Source: Zingiber officinale (lineage: Eukaryota > Streptophyta > Magnoliopsida > Zingiberales > Zingiberaceae). Taken from it: a stretch of 64,000 nt of DNA. The position numbers were made by a program, and so were the translations under genes. Positions 11,376-21,445 of the stretch are shown here, piece after piece; positions within the stretch are counted from its first letter, which is position 1; each line of letters starts with the position of its first letter. A model generated the notes under the pieces. The model did not search any database and was not told the DNA's origin. It saw only the letters and a program-made list of their open reading frames with translations. Location: positions 1 through 64,000 of the forward strand of contig NW_024589852.1 in assembly GCF_018446385.1 (NCBI RefSeq), in the 5' to 3' direction.

Positions 11376-14300
11376 TCAATTAGAAGGAACGTGTGGATCA
11401 TACATGTAGGGATCCTTGGTATAGCGTACATATTCTTTTCCAGAATATGTTGTGACTTTGACAATAGGAATTTGCTTGATGATGTCCCAATTCTCGTTGC
11501 CCTCAAGACAGGTCTTCAGTAGTTGCAGGCTGCATTGCATCTCGAATTTTCTGAAACTCCTGTGAGTGCTCGATGTGTTGTTATGCTGCTCGATCAAGGC
11601 CGATAACCACAGCGGGAGCTGTTCCATTTCCTTTGAACATATCAACACCAAATGCTGCAGCTTGCTAAGATTCTCCACGCACTCCAAGTTGGGACAATTA
11701 TTAACTTCAAGATATCGTACTGATGAGATGTTGGATATCTTCTTCAACCCACTGCCATTTGTCACCTCGAGCTTGTACGCTATGGGGAGATCAATTATTT
11801 CTCTTAGCTCATACGTTTGGCGCAGGTACAATTCGTTGAAGTTGGTGGCGCGGTAGAGAACTGCAGGAAGAGCTCTTAGCTTTGGACAGTCGATGAGAAC
11901 ACAATCCCTGAGACTTGGAAACAATTTAACTGAAACTGGTGTTCCATGACCAGTTAACTCCTCTACTCCATCGAAGGTCCACTCCTCCCATTTAGGCATG
12001 TCTTCGAATTGGATCAGTTCAAGTTTGGGGAAGGCAGAACTTCTTGATCCGAGGAATTGAGAACCGATGGTGATTAGTGCGCTTGCCTGTTCAATACTGA
12101 GGTACTTCAGCTGGGGCAGTGTGCCCAAGGGAGGGAGCTCTGTGCAGCATGGCAAACCACGTAGATTCAAATATGCCAAGTTTGGAAAAGATTCAGCCAG
12201 GGAAGAGGATACAATCCAGCTCGGGAACTGTCGTCCAGGATACTCATCGAACTGAAGGTCTACTATGCTTGATGAAGGCTGAGACATTTCATTGCATATC
12301 CTCTCGGCGTTGCTAATTTGCTCCTCGCTCCATCCTTTTTCTTCTTCCTCCTCCTCGTCCTCCTCAGTTCTGTCTTCTGTTTCGTTGCCTGCTTCTTGTG
12401 CATCCTCATTTTCATTTTCTTGTTTGAAGCCATCATCACTGCCATCCCCCTTCTCATTGCGTGCATCTTCATCATCATTGCCGCCAGATGCTGACTCTGA
12501 ATCGACTGTTTCATCGCCGCCTCCAACATTAGCTTCTGATTCATCCTCCTCGTCTGTATCATCCTCTTCTGGTTGCATCCAACCAAGCATTAGCTGCTTA
12601 AGGAACGGTTTGTCTGCAAGTGCAGAGGCTCCTCTTTCTGCCCTCTCAAGCCTGAGAATGCTTATGCCTCTCAATTTGGAGAGATTTTTCAGCTCTTCCA
12701 AGTCACAGCCTTCTTCAGAGGTCGAGTCATTCTGGCCCACCAGAAATCCCTTAAGATTATAGAAATTTCCCAGTTTTCCAATTCCCTTGGGCACATAAGT
12801 CAGAAGTGGAGTATCGCTCATGTCAAGACATCTTAGATTATGCAACATAGTGATGGACTCAGGAAGTCTTTCCAAGTACTGACACTTCGATATATTTAGA
12901 GTCTGAAGATTTACAAGTTTCCCAATAGTCTTTGGAATCTCGCGAATATTTGTACCATCAAGATCTAAATATCTTAAATGCAACAAATCCCCAATGCAAT
13001 CCGGAATTTTTTCAATGGATGTGCTAGTGAGATCCAAAACTCGCAAGCATGATAATTCTTGCAGTACACTATCTTCAATAGTCTTAGTTTTAGGGGAGTC
13101 CATGAGAATTAAAGTTCTCAAACAACCTTGTTTTAGAATCTGAGAGGGTAACACTAGCTTGGGTCCCATATTAGAGATTGACAAACGGCGAATCTTTATA
13201 TTATCATCTGTTTTGAACTCTCTACCATGTCGATATAAAATCCCTTCCTCTCTCATTAAATGTGCACCGAGAGACCGGAAGTGATCATGCATAGAAAAGT
13301 AATCCTTGGACACATCAAAATTTGCATCAGCTTCCAAGAGGTTCCTCCATATTAACTCCCTATAGATCTCCTCCCCTATATCTTCCATGGTTTTTTGTTT
13401 TTCAGTTGGAAGATCATTCCTCGACTTCTCTTGCTCATCCATAATAAGACCTTCAGCTACCCAAAACTGAACAATCTCCTTATAATACATGTCTTTTTGA
13501 TGGTACAAAGAGCAATAGAGGAAACATTGTTTTAATGTAGATGGTAAATCTTCATAACTCAAGTATAAAGGCCTTAGTTCTTCTTCAATCTGGTCCATCT
13601 TCCATGCATCGCTTTCAAGAACCTCCTCCCATTTTGCTTTATTTTGCTGGTATAGAACCCCTCCAATAGCTTTAATTGCAAGAGGCAATCCATCACATTT
13701 TTTAACAAGTTTAATTCCTATTTCTGCCAAACTTGAGATCTCATCTTCTTCCTCCCCGCCTTCAAACACCAAATGTTTAAGCAAATTCCAACCACTTTCT
13801 TCATCCATTTTTTCAACTGGGTGAATATATGATGGTTTCATTTGTGCTACAACCTTTTCTTTTCTAGACGTAACTAAGATTGTACAGCTACTTGCACTTT
13901 TAACTATAGGTTTTCTCAAGATATCTATCCATACAGTTGCATTCCATACATCATCTAGCACAATGAAAGTATTCTTTGTGAGAATTGTCACAAGTTTATC
14001 CTCTAATTCTGCTTTACTTTTGCCTTCAAAGGTTTCTCCTTTGGTTTCATTTCCTTCCTCAAATCTAATCAACTTCTTTAGTAAATCAGTTTCAATGTAG
14101 TTCTTAGAAACATATAACCATTTTCTATTGGGAAAGTTCTCTTTGATCCTTTCATCCTCAAATATTTTGCTTGCTAGAGTGCTCTTTCCAATTCCCCCAG
14201 TCCCCACAACTCCAAAAACACGAGTTTTTTTTGGGTTATTCTCGAGTATCAAATTAATTAGCTTATCAGTAGCATTTTCAATTTGTGACCCAATAATATC

Positions 14301-14813
14301 TCCTTCTATTTGTAGGTGAGATGTTTCCCGTCCAAATTCTCTGTGAGCATTTTCAACAGGTTCTTTCACTGCCTGATCTAAATTATTTTTTATGAAAGAA
14401 TCATTTTTCAGAGCTTCCAATCTACCATTCAATGCAATAATTTGATTGGCAACTTCATGACGATATCTAAGACAGCGAAAGCATGAAAAGAGATAGCTGG
14501 AAGGGATGCTTACAGTTGATGACCCCGATGAGGCTTGAGCCCTTAATACTTTCCCTCCTTCGATCATACATAGATCAATAATATCATCAGCATCATACAT
14601 AATATCTTTTAACTTCCTCACCCATATATCAATTTCATTATTTCCCTGTATCTTTCTTTCTGCCTGATGGAGATAACCATTGATTGTCCTTAGCCTTCCT
14701 TGAAGAGTTTTGATCTCCTTATCAACGCCAAGCACCTTGAATATCTCTGCCTCCACCATGTCTGCTGTGACTTTCATGACTCTTGAGACATAAAAATCTA
14801 AAACCATTGCCAT
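11376..14813 (-). CDS. CC-NBS-LRR (NLR) disease-resistance-type protein with acidic insert in the LRR
   Basis: An intact single-exon frame of 1,145 residues. The N-terminal Rx-type coiled coil covers about 1-150, with the EDVID-like region WVRKLKDIMYDADDIID at 64-80. The NB-ARC domain has the P-loop GTGGIGKST at 204-212, kinase-2 FIVLDDVW at 283-290, RNBS-B TILVTSR at 311-317, GLPLA at 375-379, the CFLYCSLY block at 430-437 and MHD at 508-510. LRRs run from about 560 to the C-terminus. Residues about 749-826 are a run of Asp, Glu, Asn and Gly that interrupts the LRR just before a conserved block ending RQFPSWI. NLRs of this class are intracellular sensors that recognise pathogen effectors and switch on immunity; the ligand is unknown. 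All nucleotide-binding motifs are present, so it is probably functional. A TATA-like site lies about 93 bp upstream. The start is the first Met of the Rx domain. Confidence 0.93.
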   Translation of the reverse strand: MAMVLDFYVSRVMKVTADMVEAEIFKVLGVDKEIKTLQGRLRTINGYLHQAERKIQGNNEIDIWVRKLKDIMYDADDIIDLCMIEGGKVLRAQASSGSSTVSIPSSYLFSCFRCLRYRHEVANQIIALNGRLEALKNDSFIKNNLDQAVKEPVENAHREFGRETSHLQIEGDIIGSQIENATDKLINLILENNPKKTRVFGVVGTGGIGKSTLASKIFEDERIKENFPNRKWLYVSKNYIETDLLKKLIRFEEGNETKGETFEGKSKAELEDKLVTILTKNTFIVLDDVWNATVWIDILRKPIVKSASSCTILVTSRKEKVVAQMKPSYIHPVEKMDEESGWNLLKHLVFEGGEEEDEISSLAEIGIKLVKKCDGLPLAIKAIGGVLYQQNKAKWEEVLESDAWKMDQIEEELRPLYLSYEDLPSTLKQCFLYCSLYHQKDMYYKEIVQFWVAEGLIMDEQEKSRNDLPTEKQKTMEDIGEEIYRELIWRNLLEADANFDVSKDYFSMHDHFRSLGAHLMREEGILYRHGREFKTDDNIKIRRLSISNMGPKLVLPSQILKQGCLRTLILMDSPKTKTIEDSVLQELSCLRVLDLTSTSIEKIPDCIGDLLHLRYLDLDGTNIREIPKTIGKLVNLQTLNISKCQYLERLPESITMLHNLRCLDMSDTPLLTYVPKGIGKLGNFYNLKGFLVGQNDSTSEEGCDLEELKNLSKLRGISILRLERAERGASALADKPFLKQLMLGWMQPEEDDTDEEDESEANVGGGDETVDSESASGGNDDEDARNEKGDGSDDGFKQENENEDAQEAGNETEDRTEEDEEEEEEKGWSEEQISNAERICNEMSQPSSSIVDLQFDEYPGRQFPSWIVSSSLAESFPNLAYLNLRGLPCCTELPPLGTLPQLKYLSIEQASALITIGSQFLGSRSSAFPKLELIQFEDMPKWEEWTFDGVEELTGHGTPVSVKLFPSLRDCVLIDCPKLRALPAVLYRATNFNELYLRQTYELREIIDLPIAYKLEVTNGSGLKKISNISSVRYLEVNNCPNLECVENLSKLQHLVLICSKEMEQLPLWLSALIEQHNNTSSTHRSFRKFEMQCSLQLLKTCLEGNENWDIIKQIPIVKVTTYSGKEYVRYTKDPYMYDPHVPSN

Positions 14814-14905
14814 TGTTGGTAGCTTGTTGATAGGAGAAGAGAGGAAAGGGCTTACAAGTTGTGGGTTTGATATTTTCGCATGGAGAAAAGTGATGCTTTG
14901 ATGAG

Positions 14906-14914
14906 CATATATAG
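14906..14914 (-). promoter_or_regulatory. TATA-like box upstream of the NLR
   Basis: The - strand reads CCTATATATG here, about 93 bp before the NLR ATG at 14813. That is a plausible distance for a TATA box plus a short leader. This is inferred from sequence and position only. Confidence 0.5.
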
Positions 14915-15997
14915 GCAGTTCACTTGAATATATTTAAAAGAAATAATATAGTTACAATTAGTGACGGAGAGTCTAAGATTTATAAATTGAGTGGTTTGTT
15001 GTGGACGTTGTTGCTGGGAGGGGAGGCTTTACCTATACGTAGTTGTTGATATTTTTTTATAAATTATATTCTTATTTTTTTTAATAATATGGAACTTTCA
15101 TTAGTTTCCTCCATCAAATTTTATTTTCACATGCAAATTACAAATTTTAAAAGTGCAAATATGGCAATGTTAGGTTGGCGTTGACTAATCAATCGTTGAC
15201 ATAAACCTCAATGATTAATGGATAACTTTTTAAGTACTTCCAACTTATAATAGCTGTTTTTTTTTTAAATATTGATCATGTCGAGAAGTTTTTTAGGATT
15301 TTCATTTTATTGCTCCTATTTGAGAAATAAATCTTTATTTTACCTTTTTTTATAAAAAAAATTACTCAATTTACTAACTTATTAAATAAAAAGAGGAATT
15401 GTGATAATAAAATAAAATTTCAAAATATTTTCTTCCAATGCATAAAGTGTTCACAGCATAATAAAAAGGAAAACATGAAAAAAATATTTAATATAATTTA
15501 GGGCCTCTACTATTCTATGACTATGAATGCATTCAATGGTTACCCCTTGAATTCATTATTATCACCTCTTTAAATGAGGCAATACAAGACAACTTATAGG
15601 TTGAAGTTCATAACCTTGGAGGTGGTTTTGTTCAAATTATGATATATAATTTTAGTTCCTTGATTATTAGGTAATTATATAATTAAAATTATGAAGAATA
15701 AAATATAACCTAATATTATTTGATTTAATCTTAATTAATATAATAAAAACTTATTTGTTTAGAAGTTTTAGTGTATAATTTTAAAAAATAAAATAAAATA
15801 AATTATATATAATAATAATAATGTTAGTAATGGTGATATATATAAATAATCAAATTGGAATAATATTTTAGAATTTTTTGGGATAATTTTATTAAGCTTT
15901 AGACTGATTTAGTTTATCTCAACTATAGCTAAGAGTTGATTAATTTGATAAAAGTTTTAATAAAAAAGGCCTAAGTTAAAAAAAAAAAAATAGTCGT
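14915..15997. other. AT-rich spacer
   Basis: Very AT-rich sequence with poly-A and poly-T tracts and short AATAAT-like runs around 15780-15830. No gene or element termini were recognised. Confidence 0.6.
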
Positions 15998-16290
15998 CCT
16001 TGTTCCTCATGCATGCGATCATGCGCTCGGTGCTGTCGCCTTAGTCGACACTGCCCTCGCTCATGCTCGATGACCTGCCATGTTGTTGCTCGCACTCAAT
16101 TGTCGGTGAGTTGGCTGCCACCTCCAGCTCCAGGCGAGCCTTTAGCACGAAGGAACGATGGTGATGCCGAGCCGACATCGCCCTTGCTGCTCATGCTCGA
16201 TAATTGACTGCACTGCTACTAACACTTGACGATCAACCGTTGCTCGTGCTCGATGACTGATCGCTGTTTGCGCTAGACGTTAACCTCAAA
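15998..16290. other. GC-rich island of unknown origin in AT-rich spacer
   Basis: An abrupt switch to GC-rich sequence containing several copies of a CATGCTCGAT or CGTGCTCGATGACTG-like motif. The longest frame is only 64 codons with no recognised domain. It may be a fragment of a repeat or of a former gene; nothing further can be supported. Confidence 0.3.
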
Positions 16291-17035
16291 ATCAAGGAAA
16301 ACCTTATTTTTATGAGGGAATCACATTCCGGGTCGCATTCCTCGTTTGCTGACGTGTTAAACATGTGTCATTATTCGGGAATCGTTTATTCCCTAAATCA
16401 AATAAAATTTTTATTGATAACATTAAATAGAAAATTAAGATTATCAATAATAATCTTGAACTAAATGCATCCTATACTATATTGATCCAAGTGACGAGAT
16501 TCACAAGCTATCACAAACTAACGCTAACAAAGATTTCATTTACCAAATAAATTCAATCTAAAAATGAAATATAAGGAAAGATAAATTATCAAAGCTTGAG
16601 ATGTTAAAGTCTTTAACCTTTGGTAAAGCTATTGCATAATTAGATTTGCTCGGGTACTTGATCTTAATTAGTATAAAAAATTTAGAATACCTTTGTGTGT
16701 TCTTGTATCTAAAAGTTTTTTAAAAATTTATATACCATTGTTTCACATATCAACTTAAAATGACTAAAAATAATATATTTAATCTACTAATTATTTTATT
16801 CTCTAAAATTCACATTTAAATTGATTGAGATTCTCAAATTCAATTGGTTGGATGGGCAATTATTATAGATTCGAATCAGGATTACAAAACTTGAAGTACA
16901 ATATAATAAAGTTACCGATAAAAATAAAATTAGAAGTCTTTGGTCGGTTATCGAAACAGCGTTGAGGAGAGCAACAATTTCGTTCTTGATCTCAGAAAAT
17001 TGTTATTTTCGGATCTGTTGGTGGACCCTCCTTTT
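16291..17035. other. AT-rich spacer
   Basis: No coding frame, tandem repeat or element terminus was recognised in this stretch. Confidence 0.5.
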
Positions 17036-17440
17036 ATAGTCGAGGTAGACCTGATTCAGATCTATTGATCTCAGGATCAGTTTTTGACTCGACTATGATC
17101 GGTCGACCGAACCCTCTGAACCTGCCCAACTTCTTCTCCACATGCTTTTGCTGCTTGGATAAGTTTTCGTTTGGTCGATCGATCCCGCCGTTCGGTTGAC
17201 CGATCCTGCTAACCTAGCCGGTCTATCTAATCCAATCCACCCGGCTCGACCACGTCGACGCTTATCCACTGATCAGTCGACTGAACCTCATCAGGTTCGA
17301 TCGATCGATCCTTCGGTCAAACCCAATCAGCTGGCCTGGAAGTCTATTCTGCTTGCTTGGAGGTTCGGTCGATCGATCCCCGGTTCAGTCGACCGATCAA
17401 GGCTAAGTATGACCTTGTAAAACTATTAATTTCCTGTAAA
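17036..17440. repeat. Degenerate repeat rich in GGTCGATCGATC / GGTCGACCGAAC motifs
   Basis: Short, partly palindromic motifs built from GGTCGACCGA and GGTCGATCGATCC recur at least five times between 17100 and 17400. The same flavour of motif is frequent in the LTRs elsewhere in this window. This suggests a decayed retrotransposon fragment; the family cannot be assigned. Confidence 0.35.
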
Positions 17441-17519
17441 ACAGAGTTAGATAAAATAATAGATAATATGTAACTAAATAACTTTGATAACCTTTAGACT
17501 GTCCAATTCTGACTTCGGA

Positions 17520-17775
17520 TTTCTTCAAAAAACGTTAGGTCGAACCGACGCCTACTGTTCCCTCAACGGGGAACGTATCCTCACCTACTCCTCTCAGGAG
17601 AGATTATCTATTGCCAGATTGATCCTCCAGGCTGATTGTACTTTCACAGCCTAGGGTTACCACCCCATATGACATAGGATTACTTCCCCCTAGGGTTTTC
17701 CATAATTTATGATTACCACCCCGTAGGACCTAGGGTTACTTCCCCTAGGGTTTACCACTTGTCTAGAATCCAGTA
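17520..17775. repeat. Degenerate LTR-like fragment with repeated CCTAGGGTT blocks
   Basis: Imperfect direct repeats of a CCTAGGGTTACCACCCC-like unit, alternating with TTACTTCCCCCTAGGG, occur three to four times at about 17650-17760. They follow a GC-richer block, and there is no open frame. The texture is that of a decayed LTR, but no paired copy is present. Confidence 0.3.
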
Positions 17776-18584
17776 TGATTTTTGCCTAAGACAATTTAAA
17801 ATTTTTCTAAAAGCTCATTCAACTTTATTAGATAATAAAACAATTTAACTTTGAATCTTTTAACATAATTAAAATATATATTCGATTGTTTGGTGCCCCT
17901 ACGCTAATAGTCTGCTCGATCAAACATAGACCTTTGATAATATAATTGTTTTGTTGACCCAAACAAGGTTCGACCTAGTTCAATGGTTAGTAATTAAGGT
18001 TCTATTTCGGTTTGTTTGATCATTTACCATTTAAAAGTCAACTCCAAACCTCAATATAACCTACCAAACACTCTTGGGACATCTCAACGGCACTCATCAC
18101 ATGCACACCTCAATATTCCACATGAAGAGCTCAGCAAAGATAATCACAAAATAATTTAATAATTAAGATAGAATTACTTTAGTTAAAGTGATTTGTATAT
18201 ATTGTCAAATTAATTAAGACTTTTTTTTGGGTCATTTTCTATTAAACGAGTAGGTAAGATGTCATATTTAATGGAATGTATCATTGATCAATTTGTTGGA
18301 TAATATTAAAAAGTGTTCACGTTGTAATTAATTAATTCAAATATATATTTTCAAGATAAAAATTAAAAGTCTACTAATAAATCCAACTATGATTGATTGG
18401 GACTAATTGGGATATGCGTTATCGTAATGAAATACGCTGGTGTGTATTTAGTCAATTGTCTCTTTTGGCGGCTTGCACATGAGGTTTTTTTATTTGACAT
18501 GACCAATTTTACGTATATGTTAGTCTATTAGATATAACATATTTTACGTAAGGTAAGGTTCACCTAGCCTTATCTCATCTCAAA

Positions 18585-18586
<2 letters not shown>
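17776..18586. other. AT-rich spacer
   Basis: No genes, RNA genes or element ends were recognised here. Confidence 0.5.

Positions 18587-18662
<76 letters not shown>
18587..18662. repeat. Compound microsatellite (AAAT)n then (TA)n
   Basis: About eight AAAT units pass directly into about 20 TA units, ending just before the solo-LTR-like terminus at 18666. Confidence 0.95.
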
Positions 18663-18665
<3 letters not shown>

Positions 18666-19494
18666 TGATGCGGTGATAAAGATGGATTCTCTCAAAACAA
18701 GTTAAAGAACGGAAGATCGATAGATATGATGGTCAAGAAGCAGTCAAAGTCATCAACAAAAGTAGGGGTGTGCTCAAATCGACCACATGGCCGATCGGGC
18801 ATGGAACTGTCGATCGGGCGCATACGGCTTAGCAAGCCTCGGTGTGCTAGTCAAGCGTGAGTGGCCGACCGGGCCTCTCGCTCAGTCGGATTTGGTCTCC
18901 CAACCTAGGACAAACGGACAAACCTCATTGCTAAGTATTAAGTAATCCGACCGACAACCTCAGCCGATCGGGGTTATGGATGGATTGAGCATGATGCTCC
19001 TTTACGGCAAATGGAGAAGTTGAGTGAGGACTGAGTTGTTGGTGGCATTCCGTAAGGTCAAGCTGACAATCCCCCTGAGGGATGGTCGGTTGGCCTAGCA
19101 CGGACCCCATGGACCTGCGGTTTCGTACTCTCTTTTGGAAGTTTGTATCATAAAAGAGAATATCTTGGAGACAAATCACACGTTCGAAACTTTCAACCTA
19201 TCAAATCATAGAGATTTGCAGGCTCATTTTAGGAAAGCTGTCAGAGGTACTTTATAGCCCGTCCTTTCTTATGAGTACTTTGGAATACATGCATAGACAT
19301 AACAGTAACAATATAAAAAAGGATCTCCATCCACAGGTGAAGATATGTGATGCTCTAGGAATTTACACGATCTTTGTTTCAATTTGCTTCCACTATTTTT
19401 CCCCATCACTCGATTACTGACTTGAACGTCGGAGAGCCAACACCTGAAACCCCTTCTCTGGTCTGACACAGACACTCTTTATGTTGCAGGATAA
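18666..19494 (+). mobile_element. Solo-LTR-like remnant related to the Tat-like gypsy LTRs
   Basis: It begins TGATGCGGTGATAAAG, matching the TGATNCGGTGATAAGG start of both full Tat-like elements in the window. Near its end it carries TGACTTGAACGTCGGAG, similar to TGACTTGAGCGTCAGAG of the younger element's LTR, and it ends near GCAGGATAA. No second LTR or coding region follows, so it is read as a diverged solo LTR on the + strand. The flanks do not show a matching target duplication, so the 3' border is uncertain by a few bases. Confidence 0.55.
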
Positions 19495-19689
19495 TATGGA
19501 GTCTTCATTCAGTCAACAACAATGTCACTTTTCTAGCCAACCATCTTTACCACTTTTGGACATGATCATTGCCCATGCTGCACACTCATACACAAGTGTA
19601 ATTTTTTTTAATCTTAGGTTTATAACTTAAAGTTTAGAATTTAGAAATTCAAGAAAAAAAATACTAGTTGTGCATGGATGTACAAAATA

Positions 19690-19691
<2 letters not shown>
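19495..19691. other. Spacer between solo LTR and palindrome
   Basis: Short AT-rich spacer with no supported feature. Confidence 0.5.

Positions 19692-19738
<47 letters not shown>
19692..19738. repeat. (TA)n microsatellite
   Basis: About 22 uninterrupted TA units flank the left end of the palindrome. A second TA tract lies at its right end (20003-20024). Confidence 0.95.
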
Positions 19739-19743
<5 letters not shown>

Positions 19744-20002
19744 ATGATATGCTGCGGACAAAGTCGAGCGGACCGCTGCGGACATGCCTTCCTGATCGGT
19801 CACCAGTCCGATCAGGGAACCTCCTGATCGGTCTCTGGACCGATCAGGGAACCGATCATTTTCTGATCGGTCTACAGACGATCAGGAGGTTTCCTGATCG
19901 GTCCAGAGACCGATCAGGAGGTTCCCTGATCGGACTGGTGACCGATCAGGAAGGTAAGTCCGCAGCGGTTCGCACGGCTTTGTCCGCAGCATATCATTTC
20001 TG
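19739..20002. mobile_element. 264-bp near-perfect palindrome, fold-back / MITE-like element in a TA tract
   Basis: The ends are CAGAAATGATATGCTGCGGA and its exact reverse complement. The two arms, each about 120 bp, pair almost throughout with only a handful of mismatches and a short central loop near 19865-19875. Within each arm are smaller inverted units of the CCTGATCGGTC...GACCGATCAGG type. It encodes no protein and sits inside a TA tract, consistent with a TA target duplication or with insertion into a microsatellite. A non-autonomous DNA transposon (MITE or fold-back) is the best reading. The superfamily is not determinable from the termini alone. Confidence 0.75.
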
Positions 20003-20024
20003 TATATATATATATATATATATA

Positions 20025-20694
20025 TGATCATGTTCGAAGGCGCGAAGCTGGAAAGCTGGGGAGGTGGCAGTTCGGCTGACGGAATGAAGACCTCACTCCT
20101 TTATGTAAAGTAAAACCAAAACCAGGAAAGAGGTTTCTAGCGTTAGCCCTTCGACGCTCAAGTCAAAAACAGAAGAAGAAAAGAGTGAAAATATTAAGGA
20201 CAGACATCTATCTTGACTTTCTTCATACCTGGTATACTCTTTTATACCTTTCTCGTTGACCCTCCATCTTCCCTGGTTTAATGATATTAATTACCGACGG
20301 AAGATATCTTTGTCTTGGCTGCTTCTTATTTAATAATAGATGGAGTGTTCTCTTTTATTTTCTCTTTCCCCTATTAATTATCTGTCTCTTCCTCTTTTGT
20401 TATTGTACCGGTTCATTATGTGTATAATGCCAACGACATATCTCGAGTCGGACGAGTGGCCTGCTTGGCTCGGGCTGTTGACCCGCTCAACTTGCTCTCT
20501 TGTCGCCCTGGTTGACCAGTCATTGGTTCACTCAGATGGCCGATTGGACAATGATCCTTCCTATCGGCCGATGAACCGCTTCCTGCTTGAGTGCGACCGA
20601 GCCTTACTTAAGCCCTGGAGTTGACCACCTTGACTTTGACCTACCCCGTGGCAATTGACTCGTGCTAGGTAGGCTCCTCCTTATCACCGCATCA
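20025..20694 (-). repeat. 3' LTR of the old Tat-like element
   Basis: A 670-bp copy. On the - strand it starts TGATGCGGTGATAAGGAG and ends ATGATCA. It pairs with 29844-30461; shared blocks include GAAGCTGGAAAGCTGGGGAG (+ strand) near the left border. Confidence 0.85.
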
Positions 20695-20711
20695 CAAGCC
20701 TCCCTTTCAAG
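20695..20711 (-). other. Polypurine tract of the old Tat-like element
   Basis: The - strand reads CTTGAAAGGGAGGCTTG directly before the 3' LTR. The younger element has the matching CTTGAGGGGGAGGCATG in the same place, preceded by the same GACTAGA. This is the site that primes plus-strand DNA synthesis. Confidence 0.75.
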
Positions 20712-21234
20712 TCTAGTCAAAGTAGGCTGCAAGTCCGACTGACTGGACAAGATGTGCTTTCGACGATTTCAACGTCCATTCGGCCAGTATATCGATCGGC
20801 CTGTGCTTGGTCTTTAATCACTGATCGACTTACAAGCTCATGCCACTTTGGCTTCATTCTTCCATTGCCAAGTTTAGCCTTGTGAACCGTACGTTGCGCC
20901 GATCGGGACAATGCGCGGCAACACTAGGCAAATTTTCTTTTATCTATGCTTCCTTGGACGAGCTCGGCCGTGGCTGACAACATCCGAATTTCTTGAAGAC
21001 CGTGCAAATTCCTGCTAATTATAGTCGAGCAAGCGACCATACCTTTGTAATGAAGTTCATTAAATGCTATCTAGTGATCGCAGGACACGTGTCCCTTACT
21101 GTCGCCGCATGCTCGATGTGATAGGTGGACATCCGCTTGTGACGAGACGTGTGCCTTTTTAGAATCAACGGTTGGATCTGCTCCTAGGTTTCCGTAACCT
21201 TGGATCGGACGACTGAGGTCGATCGGCTGCGAAG

Positions 21235-21243
21235 TTTATAAAC
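21235..21243 (+). promoter_or_regulatory. TATA-like site for the antisense accessory gene (old copy)
   Basis: GTTTATAAAC lies about 205 bp before the accessory ATG at 21446, on the strand opposite to gag-pol. The younger copy has a TTAAAAGG site at a broadly similar distance. This is inference from position and composition. Confidence 0.35.
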
Positions 21244-21445
21244 CTCGTGTGCTTCACTGTCTTCCTCACTTTGCATCTTGGTCTTCTTCTTCGAGCGTGG
21301 TAGCGACACTGCGTCCTCCTTTTCCGACCATCTTAGTGATCTCTCTAGTAAGCTTTTGTTTCCCTTCAATCGAATCGTTTCGTTGTTCTTAGCACCTTCC
21401 CCGCCAATCGAACTTCTTCGTTGTTTCTTGTCGCTTTTATTTCCG

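Noticed and set aside
12292..12762. 156-codon Ser-rich frame on the + strand
   Set aside because: It is the opposite strand of the acidic codons of the NLR and has no independent features.
19668..20027. 119-codon frame with Ile-Tyr repeats
   Set aside because: It is the translation of TA microsatellites and one arm of the palindrome.
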